From positions 62,001 to 126,000 of the forward strand of contig NZ_JABASR010000012.1 of the NCBI RefSeq assembly GCF_016107525.1: a DNA stretch of 64,000 bases, written 5' to 3'. Source of the stretch: Psychrobacter aquimaris (GTDB lineage Bacteria; Pseudomonadota; Gammaproteobacteria; Pseudomonadales; Moraxellaceae). A program made the translations under genes and the position numbers. Position 1 is the stretch's first letter, and every line of letters starts with the position of its first letter. Under the pieces are notes generated by a model. The model was given only the letters and a program-made list of their open reading frames with translations. It made no database searches and was not told the DNA's origin. Below are positions 55,492 to 64,000 of this stretch, one piece after another.

Positions 55492-56475
55492 CTATTTTAT
55501 TTTTGGTTCTTTCACTAACTGACTGCTGTCTGCTTTTACCACTAAGGTTTTGGCCAATTTGTCATGCCAACCGATATTTTCAGGGCTTTTCGAGGCCATG
55601 TAATAATGAATCGCAATAATCACGAACCCTAAAAAGCTGGTAAACGAGAACAATAAGTTGTAAATAATAAACAATAACAAAGTACGCACACCGATAAGCT
55701 TGGTAAAAGAGGGCAACCGATGGGTGGTTTGATCCACCACGCGAATACCCGTAATCAGCTTACCGAGTGACTGACCACGCAGTGTGATAAATACCAATTG
55801 CAGCGCAAATAAGCCAAATACCATAACTTGCGACATCATCAATGTACTACTAGGAAGACTCTCCATCAGTGTCATTGAATACTGATAAGCCGCATCCATA
55901 TATTGGATATTTTGGAATTTGGTATAATCCACATCCATTTTAGTCAATGCCATCACTAGCGGAAAAATAGCCAGTAGATAGAGTAGTCCATTGATGGCTG
56001 TTGCTAATACTCGCGACATGATAGGTGCAAGTGTCACATTGCCGACGACTTTGTCTTTGCTAGACGCAGCCTTATTGCTATTAGACTTATTTAGTGACAC
56101 ATTATTGTGCGGTATCTGCTGACGATTGGTGGTCATGTCAGCTTTCACATTTTTATCCGTGTCTTTCGGACGTTCAGGCTTGCCATACAATCTATCTAAT
56201 GAAACTGATTTTCTATCCGAGCTATTGCTAGCGTTATCTTCAGGAAAAACAGTTACGTTATTGATAATAGAGTCATTAACCTCATGACCGCTAACGTTGG
56301 TAGGTCGATAAACCGTTTGATTATTGGTCAAGTTACCGACACGCTGCCATTGGTCTAAGCCTTCATGCCACATCAAATCATCTAGCAGTACTTCACCAGA
56401 TGCCAACATGATATTTAGCTGCTCCAAATTGTAGGGACCAGCTTGTACGTTATTTCGAGCAAGGAAAATCTGCAT
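55492..56475 (-). CDS. GYF_2-RDD membrane protein
   Basis: A protein of 327 residues. The N-terminus is a GYF_2-like domain (IFLARNNVQAGPYNLEQLN ... LMWHEGLDQWQRV, residues 2-50), a Ser/Asn-rich linker follows (50-140), then a C-terminal RDD domain with about four membrane helices (150-315; RVLATAINGLLYLLAIFP). The RDD conserved residues are present (Arg and Asp near RVVDQTTHRLPS). The open frame begins at 56487, but AGGC before the ATG at 56475 favours that start. RDD proteins are often linked to transport or osmotic adaptation; the function here is unknown. Confidence 0.8.
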   Translation of the reverse strand: MQIFLARNNVQAGPYNLEQLNIMLASGEVLLDDLMWHEGLDQWQRVGNLTNNQTVYRPTNVSGHEVNDSIINNVTVFPEDNASNSSDRKSVSLDRLYGKPERPKDTDKNVKADMTTNRQQIPHNNVSLNKSNSNKAASSKDKVVGNVTLAPIMSRVLATAINGLLYLLAIFPLVMALTKMDVDYTKFQNIQYMDAAYQYSMTLMESLPSSTLMMSQVMVFGLFALQLVFITLRGQSLGKLITGIRVVDQTTHRLPSFTKLIGVRTLLLFIIYNLLFSFTSFLGFVIIAIHYYMASKSPENIGWHDKLAKTLVVKADSSQLVKEPKIK

Positions 56476-56636
56476 AATTGCCTGCATAGTTAGTCATATC
56501 TTAAGTCACTATATATGATACATAATATTAGGGTCTATTTAACATTTTTCAAATAGACCCTAATAATTGTTTCTTTAATGACTGTGTGACTTACTGAATG
56601 ACTGTGTGAATTACTGCTGTGACTGAACGTTACGGC

Positions 56637-59021
56637 TTATTTTGTTTCTTCACCAGCTAAGAAGAACCAAGTATCTAGTACTGAGTCAGGGTTCAATGAC
56701 ACTGAGCTGATACCTTGCTCCATGAGCCAGAACGCGAGATCTGGATGGTCTGATGGACCTTGACCACAGATGCCGACATATTTATTTGCTTTACGGCAAG
56801 CATCAATCGCCATAGTCAATAGCTTCTTAACCGCAGGATCACGCTCATCAAATAGATGCGAGACGATACCTGAGTCACGGTCAAGACCAAGTGTCAACTG
56901 AGTCAAGTCATTAGAGCCGATTGAGAAACCATCGAAGTGCTCTAGGAACTCTTCTGCCAATAGGGCATTGGTCGGCAATTCACACATCATGATGACGCGT
57001 AGACCATTTTCACCGCGTTTTAGACCGTTTTTCTCAAGTAATTCGATGACTTCTTTGGCTTCGCCAACGGTACGTACGAATGGAATCATAATCTCGACGT
57101 TGGTCAAGCCCATCTCGTCACGGACACGTTTCAGTGCTTTACACTCAAGCTCGAAACAGTCACGGAAGTTGTCAGACACATAACGGCTAGCACCGCGGAA
57201 ACCAAGCATTGGGTTTTCTTCTGATGGCTCGTATAACTTACCACCAAGCAGGTTAGCATATTCGTTCGATTTGAAATCTGACATACGAACGATAACTGGC
57301 TGATCCATAAAGGCAACGGCTAGGGTTGAGATACCTTCAACCAATTTGTCAACGTAGAAATCAACCGGTGAGGCATAACCAGCGATACGCTCATTAATGG
57401 CTTGGGCAATCTCGCGTGGCAAGCTGTTCATGTTCAGTAGTGCTTTTGGATGCACACCAATCATACGGTTGATGATGAATTCTAGACGTGCAAGACCAAT
57501 GCCTTCGTTTGGCATTTGGGTGAATGAGAAGGCGCGATCTGGGTTACCAACGTTCATCATGACTTTGAACGCAAGTTCTGGCATAGACTCAACAGAGTTG
57601 GTCTGTACTTCAAAGTCAATCTGACTTTCATAAATGAAGCCCGTATCACCTTCAGCACAAGAAGCAGTCACGTCTTGACCGTCAACCAATAGCTCAGTGG
57701 CATTACCACAACCAACGATAGCTGGTACACCTAGCTCACGAGCGATAATCGCAGCGTGGCACGTACGGCCACCACGGTTAGTGATGATGGCAGAAGCACG
57801 TTTCATCACTGGTTCCCAATCCGGATCAGTCATGTCTGATACGAGTACATCGCCTTCTTGTACTTTGTCCATCTCGTTTAAGTTACTAACGATACGTACT
57901 TTGCCTGAACCGATGCGCTGACCAATTGAGCGACCTTCGCACAATACTTTTGCGCCAGTTGTGTCGATGATATAGCGTTCCATGACATTGCTGTCTTGGC
58001 GGCTCTTAACGGTCTCAGGACGTGCTTGAACGATAAAGATCTCGTTAGTATCGCCGTCTTTTGCCCATTCGATATCCATCGCTTGACCATAATGCTTTTC
58101 GATCGTGACGGCTTGCTTGGCAAGAGAAGTCAGCTCTTCAGTAGATAATGAGAACTGCATACGATCTTGTTTTTCAACATCGACGGTTTTCACTGATTTA
58201 GTGGTGCTACCTTCATCACCGTAAATCATTTTCTTATGCTTGCTACCTAGGTTACGGCGAATCACCGCAGGCTTACCATTGGCTAGCAATTGCTTAGAAA
58301 TGTAGAATTCGTCTGGGTTAACCGCACCCTGTACAACCATTTCACCTAGGCCGTAGCTTGAGGTGATAAATACCACTTGATCAAAGCCACTTTCTGTATC
58401 TAGCGTGAACATAACGCCAGCTGCGCCAGTTTCTGAGCGAACCATACGCTGTACAGCAGCAGACAATGCAACGCCTTCATGCTCAAAACCTTTGTGTACG
58501 CGGTAAGAGATAGCACGGTCGTTGTATAGTGAGGCAAATACTTCTTTAATCGCAATTAGGACGTTATCAATGCCGCGAATGTTCAAGAATGTCTCTTGCT
58601 GACCAGCAAATGACGCATCTGGCAAATCTTCGGCAGTCGCAGAAGAACGTACAGCAACCGCGATGTCTTCACCGCCGCTCATCGTTTCAAACGATTGACG
58701 CACTTCTTGCTCAAGGTCACTTGGCAGCTCTTGCTCAATAATCCAAGTACGGATTTTTTTGCCAGTTGCAGCAAGCTTGTTGACATCATTCACGTCTAAC
58801 GTTTTTAGTTCGCTATTAATTTTGTCAAGCAAGCCAGTTTCTGTCAAAAAACGGTTGAATGCATTTGAAGTGGTGGCAAAGCCGCCTGGAACACTGACAC
58901 CTAAATCAGAAAGATGACTGATCATCTCACCAAGCGAGGCATTCTTGCCACCAACCATCTCAATGTCGTCTTTTCCTAGCTGATCCAGATTGATTACAAG
59001 TGCTGTAGATTGCGCTGCCAT
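56637..59021 (-). CDS. ppsA: Phosphoenolpyruvate synthase
   Basis: A 794-residue enzyme (E. coli 792) converting pyruvate, ATP and water to PEP, AMP and phosphate in gluconeogenesis. The order of domains is an N-terminal ATP-grasp ([12 protein letters not shown] near residue 24, [20 protein letters not shown]), the swivelling phosphohistidine domain ([22 protein letters not shown], with the catalytic His), and the C-terminal PEP/pyruvate TIM barrel ending [12 protein letters not shown]. It is regulated by PpsR, encoded divergently. Confidence 0.97.
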   Translation of the reverse strand: MAAQSTALVINLDQLGKDDIEMVGGKNASLGEMISHLSDLGVSVPGGFATTSNAFNRFLTETGLLDKINSELKTLDVNDVNKLAATGKKIRTWIIEQELPSDLEQEVRQSFETMSGGEDIAVAVRSSATAEDLPDASFAGQQETFLNIRGIDNVLIAIKEVFASLYNDRAISYRVHKGFEHEGVALSAAVQRMVRSETGAAGVMFTLDTESGFDQVVFITSSYGLGEMVVQGAVNPDEFYISKQLLANGKPAVIRRNLGSKHKKMIYGDEGSTTKSVKTVDVEKQDRMQFSLSTEELTSLAKQAVTIEKHYGQAMDIEWAKDGDTNEIFIVQARPETVKSRQDSNVMERYIIDTTGAKVLCEGRSIGQRIGSGKVRIVSNLNEMDKVQEGDVLVSDMTDPDWEPVMKRASAIITNRGGRTCHAAIIARELGVPAIVGCGNATELLVDGQDVTASCAEGDTGFIYESQIDFEVQTNSVESMPELAFKVMMNVGNPDRAFSFTQMPNEGIGLARLEFIINRMIGVHPKALLNMNSLPREIAQAINERIAGYASPVDFYVDKLVEGISTLAVAFMDQPVIVRMSDFKSNEYANLLGGKLYEPSEENPMLGFRGASRYVSDNFRDCFELECKALKRVRDEMGLTNVEIMIPFVRTVGEAKEVIELLEKNGLKRGENGLRVIMMCELPTNALLAEEFLEHFDGFSIGSNDLTQLTLGLDRDSGIVSHLFDERDPAVKKLLTMAIDACRKANKYVGICGQGPSDHPDLAFWLMEQGISSVSLNPDSVLDTWFFLAGEETK

Positions 59022-59334
59022 GATAACTCCAGAAAATAAGGTTATTTAGTAAAGATTATAACGGTCAATTATACCGCTATATTTGGAGAATTTCGAGGGG
59101 TTGAATCAATATTTTTGTCAAAAAGATACAAATTGTGGGGTTTGCTACATAATTAATAGAAAGTGCTTCATTTTTACATTATTGAGATGATGGAAAAATG
59201 TGAGTAAAGACCACTCTGATTATCAAGATATCTCTATAAATCGGTTAATAAATAGAGGGTTTAAAATGAATAATAGAAGAACTCTAGAATATTCTTATGA
59301 TAGCTGCCTTTATATATAGCAGGTAATGCTGCGC
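59022..59334. other. ppsA upstream region
   Basis: About 310 AT-rich bases between ppsA and MITE copy 3, with no supported gene. It presumably holds the ppsA promoter. Confidence 0.4.
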
Positions 59335-59508
59335 TAGGGCGTGTCCTCAATTCAATTGATTAACCTCTAAATGGGCTAAAAATGGCTAAATTTTGCCAAA
59401 CATCGTCAAATAGCTTATCAATATCTCGATATCATTTGCGCTACTTTCCTTGTTTGACGCTCATTTATCTCATTTTTATCACCGTTTTTTAAATGAGGAC
59501 ACGCCTTA
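59335..59508 (+). mobile_element. 174-bp MITE, copy 3, between ppsA and ppsR
   Basis: Ends TAGGGCGTGTCCTCA (59335-59349) and TGAGGACACGCCTTA (59494-59508). It is nearly identical to copy 1 (about a dozen mismatches by eye). The promoter-like TTGACG and TATCAC are retained with 17 bases between them, but ppsR starts about 290 bases away, so any effect would be less direct. Confidence 0.85.
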
Positions 59509-59774
59509 GTATGAGTAACCAGTCAGCACATTAATGATTACTAATGGTCATTATAAGATTAAAGACACTGTGGCTTTCTAAGTGTACGCCTGTAACATTG
59601 ATTTCTATTAGGTCGCTATTATGCGTATAATGTAGAGCATAAATAGTAGCGGTTTATCCTTATATAAATGTGCAACATTAGCGCTGATATAAAACGAGAA
59701 TTTCGTCTATAGTAGTTTAAAAATAAAAGTCAAATGAAGATTACCATTGTGTTGTCAATCGAGGTGTCAAAGTT
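59509..59774. other. ppsR upstream region
   Basis: About 265 AT-rich bases between the MITE and ppsR with no supported gene. A GAGGTG lies eight bases before the ppsR ATG. Confidence 0.4.
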
Positions 59775-60671
59775 ATGTACTCAAGCAATTCAGCTGAACA
59801 AGTGAATCCCACCATTCAAAACCGCAATGCACTAAACTTAGACAGCTCTCAAGCTATTCGAACCGCGTTTTTTATCTCAGATGGTACAGCAATTACTGCT
59901 GAGACACTTGGCCGCGCTATTTTGAGTCAGTTTGCCTCAGTACCTTTTGAAACACGAGTATTGCCTTATGTCGATAGCTTAGAGCGTGCAGAGGATGCTG
60001 TTGAGCAAATCAACATGGCATATCAACGAGATGGTTTGTTGCCGTTGGTCTTTGATACGATTGTTAACCCTGATATTCGTGAAAAGATTAATTCTACCCA
60101 AAGCTGTAACTTGGATATGTACGAAGGTTTGATTGGACGCGTTGCCGAAGAGACTGGCGTGGAGCCTGATGGACATTCAGGTCATGCACACGACGATGTG
60201 GATTCTGAGACTTATAAAGAACGTATCGACGCGGTACATTTTGCCCTAGACAATGATGATGGAGCACGTACTCGCCACTATAATGCGGCTGATATTATTC
60301 TGATTGGGGTATCACGTTCGGGTAAGACACCGACTTCTTTATACTTAGCATTACAATTTGGTATTCGAGCAGCAAACTATCCGTTAACTGAAGATGATTT
60401 GTACGACAATCAATTACCAAAAGCATTGCGCGAGCACAAAGACAAATTGTTTGGTCTACTGATCGATACCGATCGTTTGGTAAAAATTCGCCAAGAGCGC
60501 CGTGCGGGCAGTCGTTATTCAAGCTATCAGCAATGTCAGCAGGAGCAGCGTGCCATACAAGGGATTTATATCACGCATGGTATTCCAAGCCTTGATGTCT
60601 CTGAGATGTCCGTTGAAGAAATTGCTACGCGTATCTTGCAGATGACTGGTCTCAAACGCCGTATCGGTTAG
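59775..60671 (+). CDS. ppsR: PEP synthase regulatory protein PpsR (DUF299 kinase/phosphatase)
   Basis: A 298-residue bifunctional serine/threonine kinase and pyrophosphorylase that inactivates and reactivates PpsA by phosphorylating a threonine in its active site. Family marks are RTAFFISDGTAITAETLGRA near residue 28, the P-loop GVSRSGKTPTSLYLAL (about 178-193), and ANYPLTEDDL. The N-terminus has about 25 extra residues. It is divergent from ppsA, matching the common ppsA-ppsR arrangement. Confidence 0.95.
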   Translation: MYSSNSAEQVNPTIQNRNALNLDSSQAIRTAFFISDGTAITAETLGRAILSQFASVPFETRVLPYVDSLERAEDAVEQINMAYQRDGLLPLVFDTIVNPDIREKINSTQSCNLDMYEGLIGRVAEETGVEPDGHSGHAHDDVDSETYKERIDAVHFALDNDDGARTRHYNAADIILIGVSRSGKTPTSLYLALQFGIRAANYPLTEDDLYDNQLPKALREHKDKLFGLLIDTDRLVKIRQERRAGSRYSSYQQCQQEQRAIQGIYITHGIPSLDVSEMSVEEIATRILQMTGLKRRIG

Positions 60672-60782
60672 TAAAGTGTAAGCTATCAATTAACCGATTG
60701 AATCAATTAATCGCTTAGCAATAACGATTGCTCAAAAAATAACCATCATTTAATACCATCTCATTATCACATAGAGAATATT

Positions 60783-61187
60783 ATGCGTTCATCTTATAAG
60801 TCTAGCAAGACCCCTTTGTTATTGGCCAGCTTGCTGAGTGCGGTCAGTTTACTGAGTGCTTGTCAAACGTCACCTTTTTCACGTGAGCCAGTACCTGAGC
60901 CACGTTATATCCCAACCATTGTATTGGGTGAAGCGCAAACGCTAACAATTATGCCCAATCGTGTTGCCTGTGCTTCGGCATTACCGATGCAGTGCTTACT
61001 GGCCAAATCAAGCAAAGATGGTAGCGTGTTTCAGATTCCTTATGATTGGATTGATGACTTTAAACCAAGCCTTGGCACAGAATACGTGATTAGTGCTCGT
61101 CCGCAGATTGATGAGGGACAGAAAAGTGCGACTGGGCATTGGACATTGCAAAATATTGTGTCACAACGTATGGTGGGCACGCCTTAG
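60783..61187 (+). CDS. Small hypothetical lipoprotein
   Basis: A 134-residue protein with a lipoprotein signal (hydrophobic run LLLASLLSAVSLLSA before Cys27). It carries two further cysteines (VACASALPMQCLL) and ends in a beta-rich region (GTEYVISARPQIDEG, ATGHWTLQNIVSQ) that resembles META or DUF4377-type envelope domains. It follows ppsR by 111 bases. Its role is unknown. Confidence 0.75.
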   Translation: MRSSYKSSKTPLLLASLLSAVSLLSACQTSPFSREPVPEPRYIPTIVLGEAQTLTIMPNRVACASALPMQCLLAKSSKDGSVFQIPYDWIDDFKPSLGTEYVISARPQIDEGQKSATGHWTLQNIVSQRMVGTP

Positions 61188-61268
61188 TCCTGTGATTTTG
61201 ACTCAACCAATTATTGATTCATACACAGTCTAAATATTAAATAAATAAGTAAATATAAAGAGGACACG

Positions 61269-62918
61269 ATGGGAAGTAAAAAACCAAGCGACGCGACCAA
61301 TGATATCGGTGAAGACATTCACACCGAAGTATCGAACAAAGCGAGTGGTCACACGCCTAGCCCTGAGCATACTCAAGGAAAAGATAAACAACAAAAGATT
61401 GAACAAACTCACGAACAAGTCACTGACGATGTCATGCATCATCCTGATCTCGTTAATCCGCTTGATGATACGCGAATCGATATCAAATCTGGATTTGCTA
61501 AAGACTCTCGTCGCTTAAAAAGCGATGATCATGAATATGAATATGATGCGGTTATTTTAGGGGCAGGTCCTGCTGGTGAAGCGGCGGCGATGAAACTGAC
61601 TAAATCTGGCAAAAGAGTCGTGGTTGTTGATCCGCGTGATCAGGTGGGTGGTAACTCTACTCATGTGGGTACTATTCCAAGTAAAGCGCTGCGCCAATCG
61701 GTATTTAACTTGATTAACTTTCGCCGCGATCCGATGTTTACCAAGGCGATGGAATACAAGCAAGTTCCTCTTAATGAAGTATTGGCTAAGGCGCGTCAAG
61801 TTATTCGTCGTCAAGTCAGTACGCATACACGCTTTTATGAGCGCAACCGCATTGAAGTTATCCAAGGTTGGGCAAGTTTCGTCGATAAGCATACGCTACG
61901 TGTTGAAGTCGATGACAATGTTTATGAAACCATCACCTTTAATAAAGCAATTATCACCGTAGGTAGCCGTCCTTACCGTCCTGATATTCTAGACTTCAAC
62001 CATCCACGCGTTTTTGACTCTGACAAAATCTTACAAATGGATTATGTGGTTAAAAAAATCATCATTTATGGGGCAGGGGTAATTGGTTGCGAGTATGCGT
62101 CTATCTTTACCGGTCTTGGCTATAAAGTTGACTTAATCAATAACCAAGATCAGCTACTAACTTATTTAGATAGTGAAATTAGCGATGCCATCGCGCATGA
62201 CTTTAGACAATTTGGCGTACTGATACGCAGTAATGAAGAGATCGATCATCTTGAAACGCATGACGATTATGTGGTCTTGCATCTAAAGAGTGGTAAGCGC
62301 ATCAAATCTGATGCCATTCTTTGGTCAAATGGTCGCTCAGGTAATACTGAAGGTTTAAACTTAGAAGCGATTGGTCTAAAAGCAAACAGCCGTGGTCAAC
62401 TTAAAGTAGATGATACTTATTGTACTGACGTTGAAAACATCTACGCCGCTGGTGATGTGATTGGTTGGCCATCTCTGGCTTCTGCTGCTTATGATCAAGG
62501 ACGCTGCGCGGCGGCCTTTATGGTCGGTGATAGTGATGCTGAGCCAGTATCTAGTGTACCGACTGGTATCTATACGATTCCTGAAATCTCCTGTATCGGT
62601 AAAACCGAGCAAGAGTTGACCGATGAAAAAGTACCTTATGAAGTGGGTCAAGCATTCTTCAAGCACCTCGCACGTGCGCAAATCATCGGTGAACGCTCAG
62701 GTGTACTAAAGATTTTGTTCCATCGTGATACGTTGGAGATTTTAGGAATACATTGCTACGGTAACCATGCTTCAGAGATTATCCACATTGGACAAGCCGT
62801 GATGAAGTGTAAGAGTAATAATACGCTTGAGTACTTTGTGAATACGACCTTCAACTATCCAACGATGGCAGAAGCGTATCGCGTTGCTGCACTAAATGGT
62901 CTTAATCGTGTGTTTTAA
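61269..62918 (+). CDS. sthA: Soluble pyridine nucleotide transhydrogenase SthA with N-terminal extension
   Basis: A 549-residue FAD protein that moves reducing equivalents between NADPH and NAD+. From about residue 88 it matches E. coli Sth[12 protein letters not shown] (98-108), [45 protein letters not shown], and the C-terminal [22 protein letters not shown]. It differs from the 466-residue enzyme by an extra hydrophilic, acidic N-terminus of about 85 residues. GAGGA before the ATG at 61269 supports the long start. At the disulfide site the usual Cys is Ser130 (NSTHVGT), so both dithiol positions lack cysteine. Confidence 0.92.
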   Translation: MGSKKPSDATNDIGEDIHTEVSNKASGHTPSPEHTQGKDKQQKIEQTHEQVTDDVMHHPDLVNPLDDTRIDIKSGFAKDSRRLKSDDHEYEYDAVILGAGPAGEAAAMKLTKSGKRVVVVDPRDQVGGNSTHVGTIPSKALRQSVFNLINFRRDPMFTKAMEYKQVPLNEVLAKARQVIRRQVSTHTRFYERNRIEVIQGWASFVDKHTLRVEVDDNVYETITFNKAIITVGSRPYRPDILDFNHPRVFDSDKILQMDYVVKKIIIYGAGVIGCEYASIFTGLGYKVDLINNQDQLLTYLDSEISDAIAHDFRQFGVLIRSNEEIDHLETHDDYVVLHLKSGKRIKSDAILWSNGRSGNTEGLNLEAIGLKANSRGQLKVDDTYCTDVENIYAAGDVIGWPSLASAAYDQGRCAAAFMVGDSDAEPVSSVPTGIYTIPEISCIGKTEQELTDEKVPYEVGQAFFKHLARAQIIGERSGVLKILFHRDTLEILGIHCYGNHASEIIHIGQAVMKCKSNNTLEYFVNTTFNYPTMAEAYRVAALNGLNRVF

Positions 62919-62943
62919 GTGATAGAATATTGAAACACTACAA

Positions 62944-62984
62944 ATAAAAAAGCGTCTGCTATATTAGCAGGCGCTTTTTTTTAA
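62944..62984 (+). terminator. Terminator after sthA
   Basis: AGCGtCTGCT (62951-62960) pairs with AGCAGgCGCT (62966-62975), with one G-U pair and a 5-nt loop, and is followed by eight T residues on the plus strand. Confidence 0.9.
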
Positions 62985-63048
62985 TTAATGGTCATCAATT
63001 TGGCTTTTATTGAGGGCAGACGTTTATGACAGGTAGTCGTCTTTTGCT

Positions 63049-64000
63049 TTACGAAACTGTTTTAAGTGGTTTATTAGCATTATGCCAGCGCACCCACAGA
63101 AGTAGCGCAAAGTAAAACGCCCATAAGGCTGCTAGTGCATAAAATCCAGTAGAAACTTGGGAAATACTGGCACCCATTTGATTAAGCTGGACAGAGGTAT
63201 TGATACCAGGTGTCGTGGGTATGAACCACCGTATGATTTGTAAAAATGTGGGCAGTTGATCTGCTGGCCACGGATAACCACTGACAAAAAACATCGGTAG
63301 TGAGCTAAAAATGAGAATTTGCATACTACGTTCACGCTGGCGGAACCAGAGTCCAAGTACACAGCCAAGTGTCGCCACGGTTGGACAAAACAACAGCAAA
63401 AACAATAAACTGCCAAGCATGTTTTGCCCGCGCGGATAGTGGTGCAGCTCAAATGTCCAGCCATAATAAAAGCAGCCAATAATAAAGCTAAACATACTGA
63501 GCGCCGCAATTCGCCCAAGCCAACCACGGATACTCGTCGTATGTCGCCGCTGCTCATACCACGTACCAATCAGCATCGCTGTGGCGATTAATAAGGTTTG
63601 TTGCAAAATTAGAATAGAAACCGCTGGCACCACGTAAGCGCCATAACCTTCCGTTTGATTGTATAAAGGGATAATTACTAATGGCACCGCTTGAGTATTA
63701 GCAGCGGCTGTCGCTGAATAGGCACCTTGTGCCACGTTCTTTTTGATTTCAATACCTGCTGATACCGTACTGACTGCTTTTAAAAACCCCATCTGCACGT
63801 TTTTATTTAACAAAAAGTAGCCGCCATTACCCAGTACGCTGACGCTCGCCGCTTTTCCCGATAGTACTTGCTGCTCGAGCCCACTTGGAATGACCATATA
63901 CCCAGCGATTTCATCTGACCACATGGCCTCTTTAGCCTGCTGCTCGTTGAGAAAAAGCTGTGTGTCCAACTGCGGACTGGCACTTGCATAGCGAACGATG
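63049..64000 (-). CDS. ABC-2 type transporter permease (N-terminus off the window)
   Basis: A partial membrane protein of at least 317 residues. Its frame is open to the window edge and continues upstream of the apparent start at 63969 (IVRYASASPQLDTQLF reads through), so the true N-terminus lies outside. The periplasmic region is followed by about five membrane helices, one with PAVSILILQQTLLIATAML. The SNxxR-like FVSGYPWPADQLP segment resembles the YhhJ/YbhR/YbhS family of ABC-2 exporters, possibly for drugs. The partner ATPase is not in the window. Confidence 0.82.
   Translation of the reverse strand, partial: IVRYASASPQLDTQLFLNEQQAKEAMWSDEIAGYMVIPSGLEQQVLSGKAASVSVLGNGGYFLLNKNVQMGFLKAVSTVSAGIEIKKNVAQGAYSATAAANTQAVPLVIIPLYNQTEGYGAYVVPAVSILILQQTLLIATAMLIGTWYEQRRHTTSIRGWLGRIAALSMFSFIIGCFYYGWTFELHHYPRGQNMLGSLLFLLLFCPTVATLGCVLGLWFRQRERSMQILIFSSLPMFFVSGYPWPADQLPTFLQIIRWFIPTTPGINTSVQLNQMGASISQVSTGFYALAALWAFYFALLLWVRWHNANKPLKTVS

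Noticed and set aside
61256..61273. GAGGACACG before sthA, resembling the MITE end
   Set aside because: Only nine bases match and no second end or 174-bp body is present; it is the ribosome-binding site of sthA.

Overview
The window looks like a chromosomal segment of a moderately AT-rich gammaproteobacterium of the Moraxellaceae, most probably Psychrobacter. This is inferred from overall protein character (FadL porin, FimV cut into two genes, scattered type II secretion genes, SthA, PpsA/PpsR), not from a database search. Most of it is housekeeping sequence. There is no prophage, no intact insertion sequence and no CRISPR array. Accessory or decayed material lies at about 1.6-2.0 kb, 25.8-26.9 kb and 36.5-43.4 kb.

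Layout. 0-4 kb: FadL-type outer-membrane transporter, remnants of a membrane-protein gene, and PutP. 4-10.4 kb: a LysR regulator divergent from leuC-leuD-leuB, with an extra secreted-protein gene between leuC and leuD and a lipoprotein gene plus a 174-bp MITE before leuB. 10.7-20.7 kb: L,D-transpeptidase, infA, truA, an asparaginase, the two halves of FimV, queA and dinB. 21-28.6 kb: a small unknown gene, tRNA-Leu(CAA), fpr, trmO, gspE, a broken acyltransferase gene, a second MITE, tatD and a TetR regulator. 28.7-32 kb: minor pseudopilin operon gspH-I-J-K. 32-36.2 kb: FabR-like regulator, dgt, a His-rich MliC-like lipoprotein under a near-perfect Zur box, and ychF. 36.4-43.4 kb: a UvrD/Rep-like helicase convergent with a 1555-residue SF1 helicase-nuclease; this is the best candidate for a defence or DNA-processing module. 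43.7-50.7 kb: a DadA-like oxidase with RidA, enoyl-CoA hydratase, a VOC protein with a divergent LysR, and glycerate kinase with a GntP permease. 50.9-53.5 kb: cobT-cobS-cobC. 53.5-56.5 kb: rpsF-rpsR-rplI and a GYF/RDD membrane protein. 56.6-64 kb: ppsA divergent from ppsR with a third MITE between them, a lipoprotein, sthA, and an ABC-2 permease cut by the window edge.

Several genes work together. LeuC/D/B perform the isomerase and dehydrogenase steps of leucine synthesis. GspE powers the secretion machine whose pseudopilus tip is GspH/I/J/K. The DadA-like oxidase makes imines that RidA can hydrolyse. GntP and GarK import and phosphorylate glycerate. CobT/S/C assemble the lower loop of cobalamin. 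PpsR controls PpsA by phosphorylation. The most notable new observations are a family of three 174-bp TIR elements that carry an outward promoter-like sequence and sit just upstream of leuB and tatD; the Zur-box/His-rich MliC-like lipoprotein; the helicase-nuclease pair; and a perfect 7-10-7 dyad in the LysR/leuC divergent region.
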